This document shows, piece by piece, positions 42,882 through 51,389 of a DNA stretch of 64,000 nt. The DNA lies in the NCBI GenBank assembly GCA_964527595.1, contig CAZGPI010000005.1:1-64000 (forward strand). Direction: 5' to 3'. Each line of letters begins with the position of its first letter. The first letter of the stretch is position 1. The translations under genes and the position numbers were made by a program. The notes under the pieces were generated by a model that saw only the letters and a list, made by a program, of their open reading frames with translations, made no database searches and had not been told where the DNA came from. This stretch comes from GWF2-38-10 sp964527595. Its GTDB lineage: Bacteria > Babelota > Babeliae > Babelales > RVW-14.

Positions 42882-43790
42882 ATGTTCATATCAAGCTTAC
42901 TGACCATCATAATACTAATCGTGACAATACCTGCCGTAAGATATGGCCTCAAGATATTTAAGCACAATCGCAATAAAACCATGCCATTTCCCGCTTCATT
43001 TTACAAAGAGCTTGAGAGTTTTAATCCGCCAACTGAAAAATCGATCGTTATTGTTGTAACCTCGTTTAATAACAAAGATTGGTACAAAAAAAACCTTGAT
43101 TCCATTTGTAACCAAGATTACTCAAACTATCGTATCATTTATATCGACGATGCCTCACCCGATGGAACAGCATCATTAGTTGAAGAATATATTGCAGAAC
43201 ATAATCATAAACATGTAACACTTATTAAAAATCAAACGAATAAGGGCATGCTTGCCAATATCTATCATGGCGTTAGTTTATGCAGCGATAATGATATCGT
43301 TATTACCGTTGATGGTGACGATTGGCTTACAAGCAATAATGTACTAACGCTCATTAATAAGGTTTATTCACACAATTCTGATATTTGGCTCACTTATGGG
43401 CAAATTCAAAATTATCCTGAAACCATGACCTTTAATTGTCAGCCATTACCAACACGTATTATTAAAAATAATGCATATCGTTCATACCGTTATCGGACAA
43501 CCCATCTTAGAACTTTTTATGCTTGGCTATTTAAAAGAATAAAGTATGAAGACCTGCTTATTGATGGAGATTTTTTTAAAGTTACCGGTGATCTAGCCTT
43601 TATGTTCCCAATGCTAGAAATGAGCGGGATACATTCGCAATTTATCCCCGATAAATTATACGTTTACAACGAAGCAACGCCATCTAATGATTACAAGTTA
43701 AGGAAAAAAATTCAGAAACGGTATGCAAAAATCATTCGTTCTCGCCCTCGCTATCAACCATTAACAAACCCTATTGAGGTAAGTAAATGA
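42882..43790 (+). CDS. family 2 glycosyltransferase, membrane-anchored
   Basis: A 302-residue GT-A glycosyltransferase. It begins with a membrane helix (LLTIIILIVTIPAV), and the catalytic domain starts near residue 48 with IVIVVTSFNNKDWYKKNLDSI. IIYIDDASPDGT, GMLANIYHG and VDGDDWL (the DxD metal site) follow, as is standard for family 2. The ATG at 42882 has AAGGA upstream; the frame extends back to 42807. It overlaps the next gene by four bases (ATGA), forming a two-gene glycosyltransferase operon probably active in surface glycan assembly. Confidence 0.9.
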   Translation: MFISSLLTIIILIVTIPAVRYGLKIFKHNRNKTMPFPASFYKELESFNPPTEKSIVIVVTSFNNKDWYKKNLDSICNQDYSNYRIIYIDDASPDGTASLVEEYIAEHNHKHVTLIKNQTNKGMLANIYHGVSLCSDNDIVITVDGDDWLTSNNVLTLINKVYSHNSDIWLTYGQIQNYPETMTFNCQPLPTRIIKNNAYRSYRYRTTHLRTFYAWLFKRIKYEDLLIDGDFFKVTGDLAFMFPMLEMSGIHSQFIPDKLYVYNEATPSNDYKLRKKIQKRYAKIIRSRPRYQPLTNPIEVSK

Positions 43791-44923
43791 CACAGCAAAA
43801 AAAACAACGAATCCTTTTGTTAAATATTTGTGGCGAATTTGGCGGCGGAGCGGTACACATCATCAATCAATATAAGGCTCTCTTAAAACGTAATCATGAT
43901 GTGACGCTTTTGGTCGCAGAAAAAAGCAAAACTTGCCAAGCGCTTGAGAACAATAAGCTACCTTATCTTACCAGCAAAATTCTTCCCTGGTTTGCGTTAA
44001 AAATTCTTGGATCCATCGGTTTATTTATCCGCCTTTATACATTGTGCAAAAAAGAAAAATTCAATATCATTCATTGCAATCTCACGCGAGAGCTTTGGGC
44101 TTGTAAAATGGTTGCCCGATTTTTACCCGTTAAAATTATTTTCACAAAGCACAAATCGTTGTCCGGTAAGCCATCTGGTTGTAAAGGGTTTGACGGGATT
44201 ATTGGTGTTAGCCGTTCTATCACCGATTCTTTAGAAAGCTATAATAATCGCTATCATCTTGGCTTTAAAAACATTACAACCATCTTGCCCTTTTTTGATG
44301 AAACAAAATTTCAAAACGTTACCTCAACCCAAACACGCCAAGACTTTTTTAAAAACACCTATGATATTTCCATCAAAAATGTACCCATTATTTGCACCAT
44401 TGCCTGTTTTAATACCGACAAAAATCATCGTATTCTTTTGCAAGCGCTCCATAAGTTAATTCACCTAAAACACAAATCTATCCAACTCATGCTTGTTGGC
44501 AATGGTAGAAAAAAGGATGAATTGAAAACGATGGTCGCAACGCTCAACCTCCAAGACTATGTTCATTTCTTGGGATTTACCGACCAAACTCCGGCGATTC
44601 TTTTTCATTCAGATATACATGTTTTACCAAGCAAACGCGAAGCGCTCGGTATCGCAAATCTTGAAGCGGCGTTAATGAAAAAGCCAATATTGGGTGCAAC
44701 AAAAACAGGTGCCGAATCAATTATTATTCATGAAAATAATGGGCTGCTTTTTGAAAATGATAATGCTAACGATTTGGCGATACAAATCGAACGGTTACTC
44801 GATAAGCCGCAATGGGCAATAGAACTCGGTCTTAATGCACATCAAAACATCATATGTAATTTTTCAGAAGCGCAGAAAATAGCACAACTCGAACAATTTT
44901 ATGATCGCATTATGCATTCATAA
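43787..44923 (+). CDS. family 4 (GT-B) glycosyltransferase
   Basis: A 378-residue glycosyltransferase of the group 1/GT4 type. The N-terminal half has LNICGEFGGGAVHIINQYKAL. The C-terminal nucleotide-sugar domain shows IACFNTDKNHRILLQAL, LMLVGNGRKKDEL, VHFLGFTDQTPAIL, and the donor-binding EALGIANLEAALMKKPILG followed by ESIIIHENNGLLF. These are the usual GT4 landmarks, including the Ex7E element. No signal peptide, so cytoplasmic. Coupled to the family 2 enzyme by an ATGA overlap. Its tail overlaps the convergent methyltransferase gene by 25 bases. Confidence 0.9.
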   Translation: MTQQKKQRILLLNICGEFGGGAVHIINQYKALLKRNHDVTLLVAEKSKTCQALENNKLPYLTSKILPWFALKILGSIGLFIRLYTLCKKEKFNIIHCNLTRELWACKMVARFLPVKIIFTKHKSLSGKPSGCKGFDGIIGVSRSITDSLESYNNRYHLGFKNITTILPFFDETKFQNVTSTQTRQDFFKNTYDISIKNVPIICTIACFNTDKNHRILLQALHKLIHLKHKSIQLMLVGNGRKKDELKTMVATLNLQDYVHFLGFTDQTPAILFHSDIHVLPSKREALGIANLEAALMKKPILGATKTGAESIIIHENNGLLFENDNANDLAIQIERLLDKPQWAIELGLNAHQNIICNFSEAQKIAQLEQFYDRIMHS

Positions 44924-45672
44924 ATGATAATCGGTGCGTCGACGGAAACTGCCTTAGTCTGATCATATGGTTGATATTTCTTAATATTGGCAAACCCAGC
45001 ATCCATTAATAGTTGGTCTAATTCATCAATACGAAAAAGATATTGCTGAAAATTCTCTTCTTCACTTGCATCAACGACGCCATTGATAATTGATTCATAG
45101 CGAGAAAATGACGTAAACATTTGAGATTGGGGATCATATGAAGTTACAAAACTCAATGCTATTTTTGAACCATCCAACCGAGTGTTAACGCCGCGGCGCC
45201 ATATGCCGCACGGTTGAGGAACCGATTCTATCGTCTCAATTTCAATGATCAATTTTCCGCCAGGCGCTACATGCCGATACAATACCGATAGGCTCTTTTT
45301 TAAATCTTCATAATTGGTAATGAGGCCCAGCGATCCATAAGGGATAAAGATCAATTGATACCGTTTATTGCTGCTCAAATCTTGTACAAATTGTTGCCAA
45401 ATCGGGGCATCTTGAGAACTCATTTGCGCATATTTTTGCCTAAACGCATCGAGCATATATTCAGATGCATCAAAACCTTCGGCGTCCAACCCAGCTTGAA
45501 GCATGGGAATAAGAAATCGCCCGGTTCCGCACATTGGTTCTAATATCGGCCCATTAGCTTGCTTGGCCTGCTGCATATAAAAAGCCAATGCTTGGTCATG
45601 ATGAGGATGTTGTTCAAGATCATAAAACTCGGTACAAAGCTTTAAATATGTTTTTAGTTGGGGCCGTTCCAT
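44899..45672 (-). CDS. class I SAM-dependent methyltransferase
   Basis: A 257-residue Rossmann-fold methyltransferase. Motif I reads ILEPMCGTGRFLIPML (near 43-58), followed by the acidic position in AEGFDASEYMLDAF. The post-I strand is LIFIPYGSLGLI, and GGKLIIEIET corresponds to the later motif. The mid-part lists many aromatic residues that could hold a small substrate, but the target cannot be named. It sits nine bases from arfB on the same strand, arfB being upstream, so the two may be cotranscribed. Confidence 0.85.
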   Translation of the reverse strand: MERPQLKTYLKLCTEFYDLEQHPHHDQALAFYMQQAKQANGPILEPMCGTGRFLIPMLQAGLDAEGFDASEYMLDAFRQKYAQMSSQDAPIWQQFVQDLSSNKRYQLIFIPYGSLGLITNYEDLKKSLSVLYRHVAPGGKLIIEIETIESVPQPCGIWRRGVNTRLDGSKIALSFVTSYDPQSQMFTSFSRYESIINGVVDASEEENFQQYLFRIDELDQLLMDAGFANIKKYQPYDQTKAVSVDAPIIIYECIMRS

Positions 45673-45681
45673 CGATTTTCC

Positions 45682-46113
45682 TTATTCTTCGAATTTTCTA
45701 TTGCTACGCATCTTCTTAGTCTCACTTCGCATGCCTTTTGACCGTAAGCGCGCTTCTTTTACGCTTCTTGATATTTTGGTCGCCATCCGTTTTTTGGGTA
45801 CATAAAGAGCTTTGCGGACAATATGAGCAACTTGCATTAAAGCATCGTCCTTGTTTTGTTGCTGGCTCCGCGAGGCGCTATTATGCACAATCAAATCGCC
45901 TTCGGTGGTTAACCGCGACTGTAAGTTTTGTAAAACACGCGCTTTTAGTGCTTCATCCAAAGCACTGGTATTTTTCACATTCCAACGGACCGTAACCCGC
46001 GTATCGGTCTTATTAACATGTTGGCCACCTGCCCCACCCGACCTACTGGTGGTAATCTCAAGTTCATTCCCGGGGATAACCGTGCCATTTTTGATAGGTA
46101 AATCATTCTTCAT
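45682..46113 (-). CDS. arfB: peptidyl-tRNA hydrolase ArfB (YaeJ)
   Basis: A ribosome-rescue factor of 143 residues. The release-factor signature TTSRSGGAGGQHVNKTDTRV carries the catalytic GGQ. The basic C-terminal tail (KKRMATKISRSVKEARLRSKGMRSETKKMRSNRKFEE in outline) is the segment that reads the empty mRNA channel. Length matches ArfB of about 140 rather than full release factors. It hydrolyses peptidyl-tRNA on stalled ribosomes lacking a stop codon. Confidence 0.93.
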   Translation of the reverse strand: MKNDLPIKNGTVIPGNELEITTSRSGGAGGQHVNKTDTRVTVRWNVKNTSALDEALKARVLQNLQSRLTTEGDLIVHNSASRSQQQNKDDALMQVAHIVRKALYVPKKRMATKISRSVKEARLRSKGMRSETKKMRSNRKFEE

Positions 46114-46245
46114 TATGACCTTTCCACCCTCTAAACCCTACTTCACCCTATTTTTATCCACAAAATCGTGCTATGTTTTTTAACCATAAGGCTCACCTAT
46201 ACTAAAACCAACGCTACTAAAGTTATGCTGAGAAGGCAATAAATC

Positions 46246-46983
46246 ATGCTTGCAATTGGCAACGTCATAAGCGATTTACAAGAACTCCGTAATCCGGCAA
46301 AGGCAGAATCCCTGCAACGGTTCTTCAAAACCGGTAAGGGACAATATGGTTATGGGGATATTTTTTGGGGGATTACCGTTCCCTTGAACCGAAAGGTTGC
46401 CCTCAAATACAAACATATGGCGATTTCTGATGAATTTGAAGAACTATTAACACATGAAGTTCACGAAGTTCGTCTTTGCGCCCTCCTAATAATGGTCGCT
46501 AAGTCAAAGATTGCCGGACAACAAATGTATGATTTATACCTTAATAATACCCATTTTATTAATAATTGGGATTTGGTTGACCTTTCAGCGCCAACCATCG
46601 TTGGCGATTTTTTACTCAATAAAGACGTTTCGATTTTACATAAACTCGCGCAATCATCGCTATTATGGGAAAAAAGAATTGCCATTGTAGCTACGTATGC
46701 CTTTATTAAACGAGGCAACCACGAACACACAATACAAATTGCTCAAATACTTATGGACGATAAACACGACTTAATACATAAAGCAGTTGGCTGGATGTTA
46801 CGAGAAGTTGGTAAACGATGCTCCGTTGAAATTTTGGAAAAATTTCTTGAACAATATGCAGCCACTATGCCACGAACCATGCTAAGATATTCAATTGAAC
46901 ACTTGCCCCCTGAAAAGAAAACATATTTCATGCAAGCAAAAGATAAACAAAGCAAAAAAACCGCAATGAAGGATTTATTATGA
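46246..46983 (+). CDS. DNA alkylation repair protein, AlkD-like
   Basis: A 245-residue HEAT-like-repeat DNA glycosylase of the AlkD/AlkC superfamily that removes alkylated purines. The protein is all alpha-helical, and its signature helices are visible: FFKTGKGQYGYGDIFWGI, NNWDLVDLSAPTIVG (with the conserved Trp-Asp used near the lesion) and LLWEKRIAIVATYAFI. The helix KAVGWMLREVGKR is also typical. It overlaps the next gene by four bases (ATGA), starting an operon with a zeta-like lipoprotein and alr. A TATACT box at 46198 could be its -10 element. Confidence 0.88.
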   Translation: MLAIGNVISDLQELRNPAKAESLQRFFKTGKGQYGYGDIFWGITVPLNRKVALKYKHMAISDEFEELLTHEVHEVRLCALLIMVAKSKIAGQQMYDLYLNNTHFINNWDLVDLSAPTIVGDFLLNKDVSILHKLAQSSLLWEKRIAIVATYAFIKRGNHEHTIQIAQILMDDKHDLIHKAVGWMLREVGKRCSVEILEKFLEQYAATMPRTMLRYSIEHLPPEKKTYFMQAKDKQSKKTAMKDLL

Positions 46984-47933
46984 TATCGCTCCTCACCACC
47001 AAGCATTTTTCACGTCAAGCGCTTATCGCATGTGTATTATGTATAACTGGCTGCGCGCCAATAATGGAAACCCACAAAAAAACAGATTCGGAATACCTTA
47101 TCCCTCTTGATATCGTAAACTGCCTACTCATGCCTTATTCAGAAAAAGAAATGCAGCTTATTCACAGTGACCTAAAAAATATCAAGGAGGTCTGCCTCCG
47201 CGACAAAACCCCAAACGCAACGCCGATGTATATAGCAACAGCGGGTGGACCGGGTGCTCGTAAATCCACTATTCTTGAAATCTATCTTCACCATAGGCCA
47301 AATTGTGTTTATGCTGACCCTGACCAACGAGCGTTGAAATACATGATCAATACTTATCATCAATCACTTACCTGCTATGAAAACAGCACGCATGCAACCT
47401 ATAACGACCTCCAAAAAAACGCTTACACTAAATGGCGCAGCGCTTCAAATTACATTGCCAACTCAATCATTAACGAAGCTTTCGCTAAAGGATATGACAT
47501 TGCACATGGAACAACGTCAACCACAAGCACCCTCGAACCGCTCTACAAAAAGCTGAAACAAAAAAACTATAAAATCTTATTACTCCTTTGTTATGCACCA
47601 GACGAAACAAGAATAAAGGCAAATGAAGATCGAACAAATGTTCAAGGCTTTGTTCAAGTCACTCAAGAAGACTTGGTAAATAAGGGAAAACTTTTTCATC
47701 AACGTTTTCCGACATACTTTGAATATGCTGACAAAATCTATTTGTATTGGACCCAAGACTTTTCAAAAGGGTCTATACATGCAGCAACCTACGAACGTGG
47801 GAAAAAACTTGTTATTAACAACAAAGAAGCTCTGCTTAATTTTGTTGCAAAATATGATGAAGATAGAAAAAATTCCCAACTTCCATCTTTTGATGAATTA
47901 ATTAACAAACAACTAACACATAAGAGCTCATGA
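46980..47933 (+). CDS. zeta-toxin-like P-loop kinase with lipoprotein signal
   Basis: A 317-residue protein starting with a lipoprotein signal (QALIACVLCITGCAP, lipobox ITGC). The mature domain resembles zeta-toxin/AAA_33 kinases. A strand leads to the phosphate loop AGGPGARKSTIL, an Arg replacing the usual Gly before Lys. YADPDQRA follows where zeta proteins have an Asp-rich substrate motif, then IAHGTTSTTST and an RTNVQGFVQV helix region. Zeta proteins phosphorylate UDP-GlcNAc-type sugars in the cytoplasm, so an exported lipid-anchored version is odd. No epsilon antitoxin is beside it. It overlaps alkD and alr by four bases each. Confidence 0.65.
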   Translation: MISLLTTKHFSRQALIACVLCITGCAPIMETHKKTDSEYLIPLDIVNCLLMPYSEKEMQLIHSDLKNIKEVCLRDKTPNATPMYIATAGGPGARKSTILEIYLHHRPNCVYADPDQRALKYMINTYHQSLTCYENSTHATYNDLQKNAYTKWRSASNYIANSIINEAFAKGYDIAHGTTSTTSTLEPLYKKLKQKNYKILLLLCYAPDETRIKANEDRTNVQGFVQVTQEDLVNKGKLFHQRFPTYFEYADKIYLYWTQDFSKGSIHAATYERGKKLVINNKEALLNFVAKYDEDRKNSQLPSFDELINKQLTHKSS

Positions 47934-49066
47934 CAACAAGAACATCCGCCTCTTCATGGGTTGAAATTGATCAACAAGCCCTCGAGCACAATATCCACTC
48001 CTACAAAACAATCATAGGATCGTCGATATTGGCACCCGTTATCAAAAGTAACGCTTATGGCCATGGCATTGAGCTTATCGCGAAAATATGCGATCAAAAC
48101 AATTTGGTTGATTATCTTTGTGTAGTCAGTTTAAGCGAAGCTCTTTTGCTCAGATCAATCGGCATCAAAAAACCGTTATTGGTGGTAAGTATTATCGATA
48201 GAGATTTGCGGGATGCCATTGAACAAAATATCGATTTAGTCGCTTATGACCGTGAAATTATTCAAGAACTCAACGCCATCGGAAAAATGCTTAACAAAAA
48301 GGCACGGGTTCACATTAAAATCGATACCGGTCTCTCGCGCCTCGGGTTACCAACTAATGACGCTTTATCGTTCATAACACATGTTGCGACATTACCCTAT
48401 ATCTCAATCACTGGAATTTTTACCCACTTTGCAGAATCTGAATGCGCCGACCAAACATTTACCAACCACCAACTGGAACAATTTAACGCACTCATTAAAC
48501 AACTTGATGCTCTTGGCATAGCAATTCCAATAAATCATACAGCCTGCTCGGCCGCGATCACCGCAAATATTCCAAGCCATTGTAGCTTTGTAAGACTTGG
48601 TATTGGGTTATATGGTTTGTGGCCGTCACCAGAAAATAAACAGATAACACAACAATTGCACCCAACCTTTTCGTTAAAACCGGTTTTAACCTGGAAAACA
48701 AGAATTATCCAAATTAAGGATATCCCGGCCGAAAGTTATATTGGCTATGATCGCACTCATCAAGTAACCCAAGCATCGCGCATTGCCATTATTCCTGTTG
48801 GTTACTGGGATGGTTATGACCGCCGACTATCAAATAGCGGCAAGGTGCTTATCAATAATCAACTTGCGCCTATTATTGGCCGAATAGCCATGAATCTAAG
48901 CATGGTCAATATTACTGGTTTGAATGTTTCGATGAATGATGATGTTACTTTATTGGGCAATCATCCTGGAATAACCGCCGAAGATATAGCGCAACGGTGC
49001 AACACCATTAATTACGAGATTGTTACACGGATCAATCCATTATTACCGCGACGCATAAAGGAATAA
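47930..49066 (+). CDS. alr: alanine racemase
   Basis: A PLP enzyme of 378 residues that makes D-alanine for peptidoglycan, feeding the Ddl fusion at 8168. The PLP Lys is in APVIKSNAYGHG near residue 40. Other landmarks are IDTGLSRLG, TGIFTHFAESE, VRLGIGLYG and the second catalytic Tyr in IGYDRTH, followed by IPVGYWDGYDRRLS. Length is normal. It is the third gene of the alkD-zeta-alr operon, its ATG overlapping the stop of the zeta-like gene. The final bases abut the convergent toxin gene. Confidence 0.95.
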   Translation: MTTRTSASSWVEIDQQALEHNIHSYKTIIGSSILAPVIKSNAYGHGIELIAKICDQNNLVDYLCVVSLSEALLLRSIGIKKPLLVVSIIDRDLRDAIEQNIDLVAYDREIIQELNAIGKMLNKKARVHIKIDTGLSRLGLPTNDALSFITHVATLPYISITGIFTHFAESECADQTFTNHQLEQFNALIKQLDALGIAIPINHTACSAAITANIPSHCSFVRLGIGLYGLWPSPENKQITQQLHPTFSLKPVLTWKTRIIQIKDIPAESYIGYDRTHQVTQASRIAIIPVGYWDGYDRRLSNSGKVLINNQLAPIIGRIAMNLSMVNITGLNVSMNDDVTLLGNHPGITAEDIAQRCNTINYEIVTRINPLLPRRIKE

Positions 49067-49068
49067 TG

Positions 49069-49341
49069 TTATTTTTTCAGATCCCGATAAAAATTTTCAT
49101 GCGATCCTAATGCAAGCAATACCAAGCACAGCTCTTCATCTCGAACTTCATAGGCCAAAAGTGTTAGTTGGTCTATCATTTTAAATTTGTAAACTTGAAT
49201 TCCACTCAAATCACCCTTTTTAGCATCCCCAATAGATGGATTCTCTATAACTTTTCTTACAGCCCCGTCTAAATATTGCTTTTGATTTTTATGTAATTTT
49301 TTTGCCTGCTTACTAAACGTCGGCGTTTGTAAAACATTCAT
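49069..49341 (-). CDS. RelE/ParE-family toxin
   Basis: A 90-residue protein with the compact ParE/RelE layout. The N-terminal helices are TPTFSKQAKKLHKNQKQYLD, a GDAKKGDLSGIQVYKFKM beta segment follows, then LLAYEVRDEELCLVLLALGSHENFYRDLKK. The paired strands and the final helix with SHENFYRDLKK match the YafQ/RelE class. Such toxins cleave mRNA on the ribosome or inhibit gyrase. It lies two bases downstream of its partner on the same strand, in the order antitoxin then toxin. Confidence 0.85.
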   Translation of the reverse strand: MNVLQTPTFSKQAKKLHKNQKQYLDGAVRKVIENPSIGDAKKGDLSGIQVYKFKMIDQLTLLAYEVRDEELCLVLLALGSHENFYRDLKK

Positions 49342-49343
49342 AA

Positions 49344-49568
49344 TTACTTCTTACCAAAAGTGTACATTTCCAACTTGCCGGCCTTAACCTCCTGCTGAGA
49401 AACAAGCATATCCTTAATGAATTCATAGGTTAATTCAGGATTTTCTTCAGCAATTTTACCTATCTTTGCCCAATATTCTATCTGTCCAGCCACCGAACGA
49501 TTAAACGCTTTAGATATTATTTTTGCGTCAGAAACAATAGCTTCAGATAATTTAACAGCCGTTGCCAT
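49344..49568 (-). CDS. ParD-like antitoxin
   Basis: A 74-residue protein resembling the ParD_like (PF11903) group: TAVKLSEAIVSDAKIISKAFNRSVAGQIEYWAKIG in outline, a ribbon-helix-helix DNA-binding segment with SVAGQIEYW, followed by an acidic toxin-binding tail. The ATG at 49568 follows AAGGATTG; a TTG two codons upstream is less likely. Such antitoxins bind the toxin and repress their own promoter, which should lie between here and the divergent nitroreductase gene. Confidence 0.85.
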   Translation of the reverse strand: MATAVKLSEAIVSDAKIISKAFNRSVAGQIEYWAKIGKIAEENPELTYEFIKDMLVSQQEVKAGKLEMYTFGKK

Positions 49569-49747
49569 AATCAATCCTTCTAAAATTTTTGGAAATTATA
49601 TTCTTTAACATGAGTGTTAAAATAACACCAAGCGCAACCTTTTGCAACCATAAGGCAGCTTTGTTATTGTTTTGCATACACCTAATTATTGAGTATTCTT
49701 ATATCTTCGATCTTAAAAGCATAAAAATATAAAGAAGCAAAGGAGAA

Positions 49748-50362
49748 ATGCATATGCCAATGTCGAACCAAATAAATGAAATTCAATTACCATCCCCATC
49801 AATCAAAAGCTCTATTTCTATCGAAGAAGCAATCAACGAGCGATGCTCAACGCGTCAATTTAGCGGCACTCCCCTTACACTTGCAGATATAGGACAATTA
49901 TTATGGGCGGCTCAGGGCATTACCCATAACCAAAGGTTGCGAACCGTTCCGTCGGCCGGGGCTCGATATCCATTAGAACTCTATCTGGTTTCAAAAAACG
50001 TCACCGATATTCCCTCTGGCATTTACAAATATAATGTGCAAACGCATGCACTTGAAAAACGTATTGATGGTGATTTTCAAGCTCAACTTTGCCAACAACC
50101 GTGTGTAACCCAAGCGGCTGCAAGCATTATTGTTTGTGGTATATATGAACGTATTGCAAAAAAATATGGCGTTGATGCCGCTGAAGAATATACCCATATG
50201 GAAGTTGGGGGTGTGGCACAAAACATACATCTTCAAGCAATATCACTTGAAATTGGCACAGTTTTTGTTGCAGGATTTGATACAGATATTGTAAAGAAAA
50301 TTTTAGGCGCACCTGCAGATGAAGAACCTTTGTGTATCATGCCTCTTGGCAAATTACGTTAA
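49748..50362 (+). CDS. SagB-type nitroreductase-family protein
   Basis: A 204-residue FMN-dependent oxidoreductase of the nitroreductase fold, SagB-like. The flavin-binding start is INERCSTRQFSGTPLTLADIGQLLWAAQG. PSAGARYPLELYLV follows, as in SagB-type proteins, then YTHMEVGGVAQNIHLQA and the final AGFDTDIVKKILGAP with LPLGK-like MPLGKLR. True SagB oxidises azolines in peptide biosynthesis; no cyclodehydratase is nearby, so a general reductase is more likely. AAAGGAGAA precedes the ATG and a terminator follows. Confidence 0.85.
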   Translation: MHMPMSNQINEIQLPSPSIKSSISIEEAINERCSTRQFSGTPLTLADIGQLLWAAQGITHNQRLRTVPSAGARYPLELYLVSKNVTDIPSGIYKYNVQTHALEKRIDGDFQAQLCQQPCVTQAAASIIVCGIYERIAKKYGVDAAEEYTHMEVGGVAQNIHLQAISLEIGTVFVAGFDTDIVKKILGAPADEEPLCIMPLGKLR

Positions 50363-50373
50363 TAACCGTAAAA

Positions 50374-50408
50374 ACAAAAGGCGGAGATGTTTAGTCCCCG
50401 CCTTATCA
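50374..50408 (+). terminator. hairpin terminator between nitroreductase and convergent gene
   Basis: AAGGCGG (50378-50384) pairs with CCGCCTT (50398-50404) across a 13-base loop; a weak T-run follows. Confidence 0.6.
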
Positions 50409-50431
50409 CCAAAAACTCTATTTAATCTTTA

Positions 50432-51163
50432 CTAAAACCAACCCTTAATTACCACAAATGCTGCATTACTTGTGTCTAAAAGTGCGGCCCATAAGCGACT
50501 TGATGATTCGGTAAAATCAGGCGCTTTGGGTTCAGAATTTTTGATCATCGCTTTTTCGGTAACGGTTTTTACCGGCTCGACCTTGTCAGCGGCAACATCT
50601 TTATATTCAGTCACCGGTTTTTCCCATTTATCCCGCTCTGCTTTAAAGGCCTTTTCAATAACAGCCTCTGGCTTTTCGGCATCTTTAAGTGGCCGATCAA
50701 TAACAACCCTATCGATTTTGTTTAAAAACCAAGAACGCTCCATTTGAGACTTTTTGTCGATCCCACAAATAATTATATGCCGAGGAACTAAAAGATCCTC
50801 AATAAAGGCACCACTGCGAGTAATCACTTTCACCAAACAAAAGGCCCCATCGGGAAATCGTTTACTTTCAAAAATACTTTTTTCAATGCTCAATTCCTGA
50901 ATTTTGCCAAGATCAAGCTTATTTGCCGAATCATCGGCCTCTTTCCTAATGCCACCAATGCTTGTGTGCCCAAAAAACGATATGTCTTGTATCTCTGTTA
51001 CCGTTGTTTCATCATAAATAGTGGCACATATACTTGGCTCACCCTCCTCAAGCCGTGCATAACTTGGCTCAACACCGTTAACACCACGCTTTGCACCATC
51101 ACCCATACCCGCCAATACCACCACTAATAAAAAGCTAAAAGCGCCTCGTATAAATCTTTTCAC
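50432..51163 (-). CDS. secreted hypothetical protein
   Basis: Not recognised. I use the GTG at 51163 as start. AAAAGGAGAATTGTC lies just before it, and the product then opens with a classical signal peptide (RFIRGAFSFLLVVVLAGMGDG); the frame continues upstream to 51196 with no better site. The mature protein of about 220 residues has a beta-rich first part (SICATIYDETTVTEIQDISF, then VKVITRSGAFIEDLLVPRHI) and a charged Lys/Glu/Pro-rich stretch (about 165-215). Possible SH3- or Sm-like fold in the first part, but no family can be named. Confidence 0.6.
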   Translation of the reverse strand: MKRFIRGAFSFLLVVVLAGMGDGAKRGVNGVEPSYARLEEGEPSICATIYDETTVTEIQDISFFGHTSIGGIRKEADDSANKLDLGKIQELSIEKSIFESKRFPDGAFCLVKVITRSGAFIEDLLVPRHIIICGIDKKSQMERSWFLNKIDRVVIDRPLKDAEKPEAVIEKAFKAERDKWEKPVTEYKDVAADKVEPVKTVTEKAMIKNSEPKAPDFTESSSRLWAALLDTSNAAFVVIKGWF

Positions 51164-51316
51164 GACAATTCTCCTTTTTACCACAACATTATCCACAAAA
51201 CCAATCGTATGCCCATCATATCAATTTGTTTTTTTTTAAAACAAGCATTAATTCTTATTGTTTTATTCTATCAGTATTTAATCGCAATTTTCCTGGTATT
51301 TCTTATGGCCACCCAT

Positions 51317-51344
51317 TTGTCTTTAAGCTTTTCTAGGCTATAAT
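51317..51344 (+). promoter_or_regulatory. putative promoter of the secreted protein gene
   Basis: TTGTCT (51317-51322) and a consensus TATAAT (51339-51344) with 16 bases between, 46 bases upstream of the gene start. Confidence 0.55.
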
Positions 51345-51389
51345 TACCTAAGTTAAATAATACTTTTATGACTATAAAAAAGGTCTTTT

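Noticed and set aside
49748..50362. Azoline-type peptide biosynthesis cluster around the SagB-like gene
   Set aside because: No cyclodehydratase, precursor peptide or transporter gene is adjacent.
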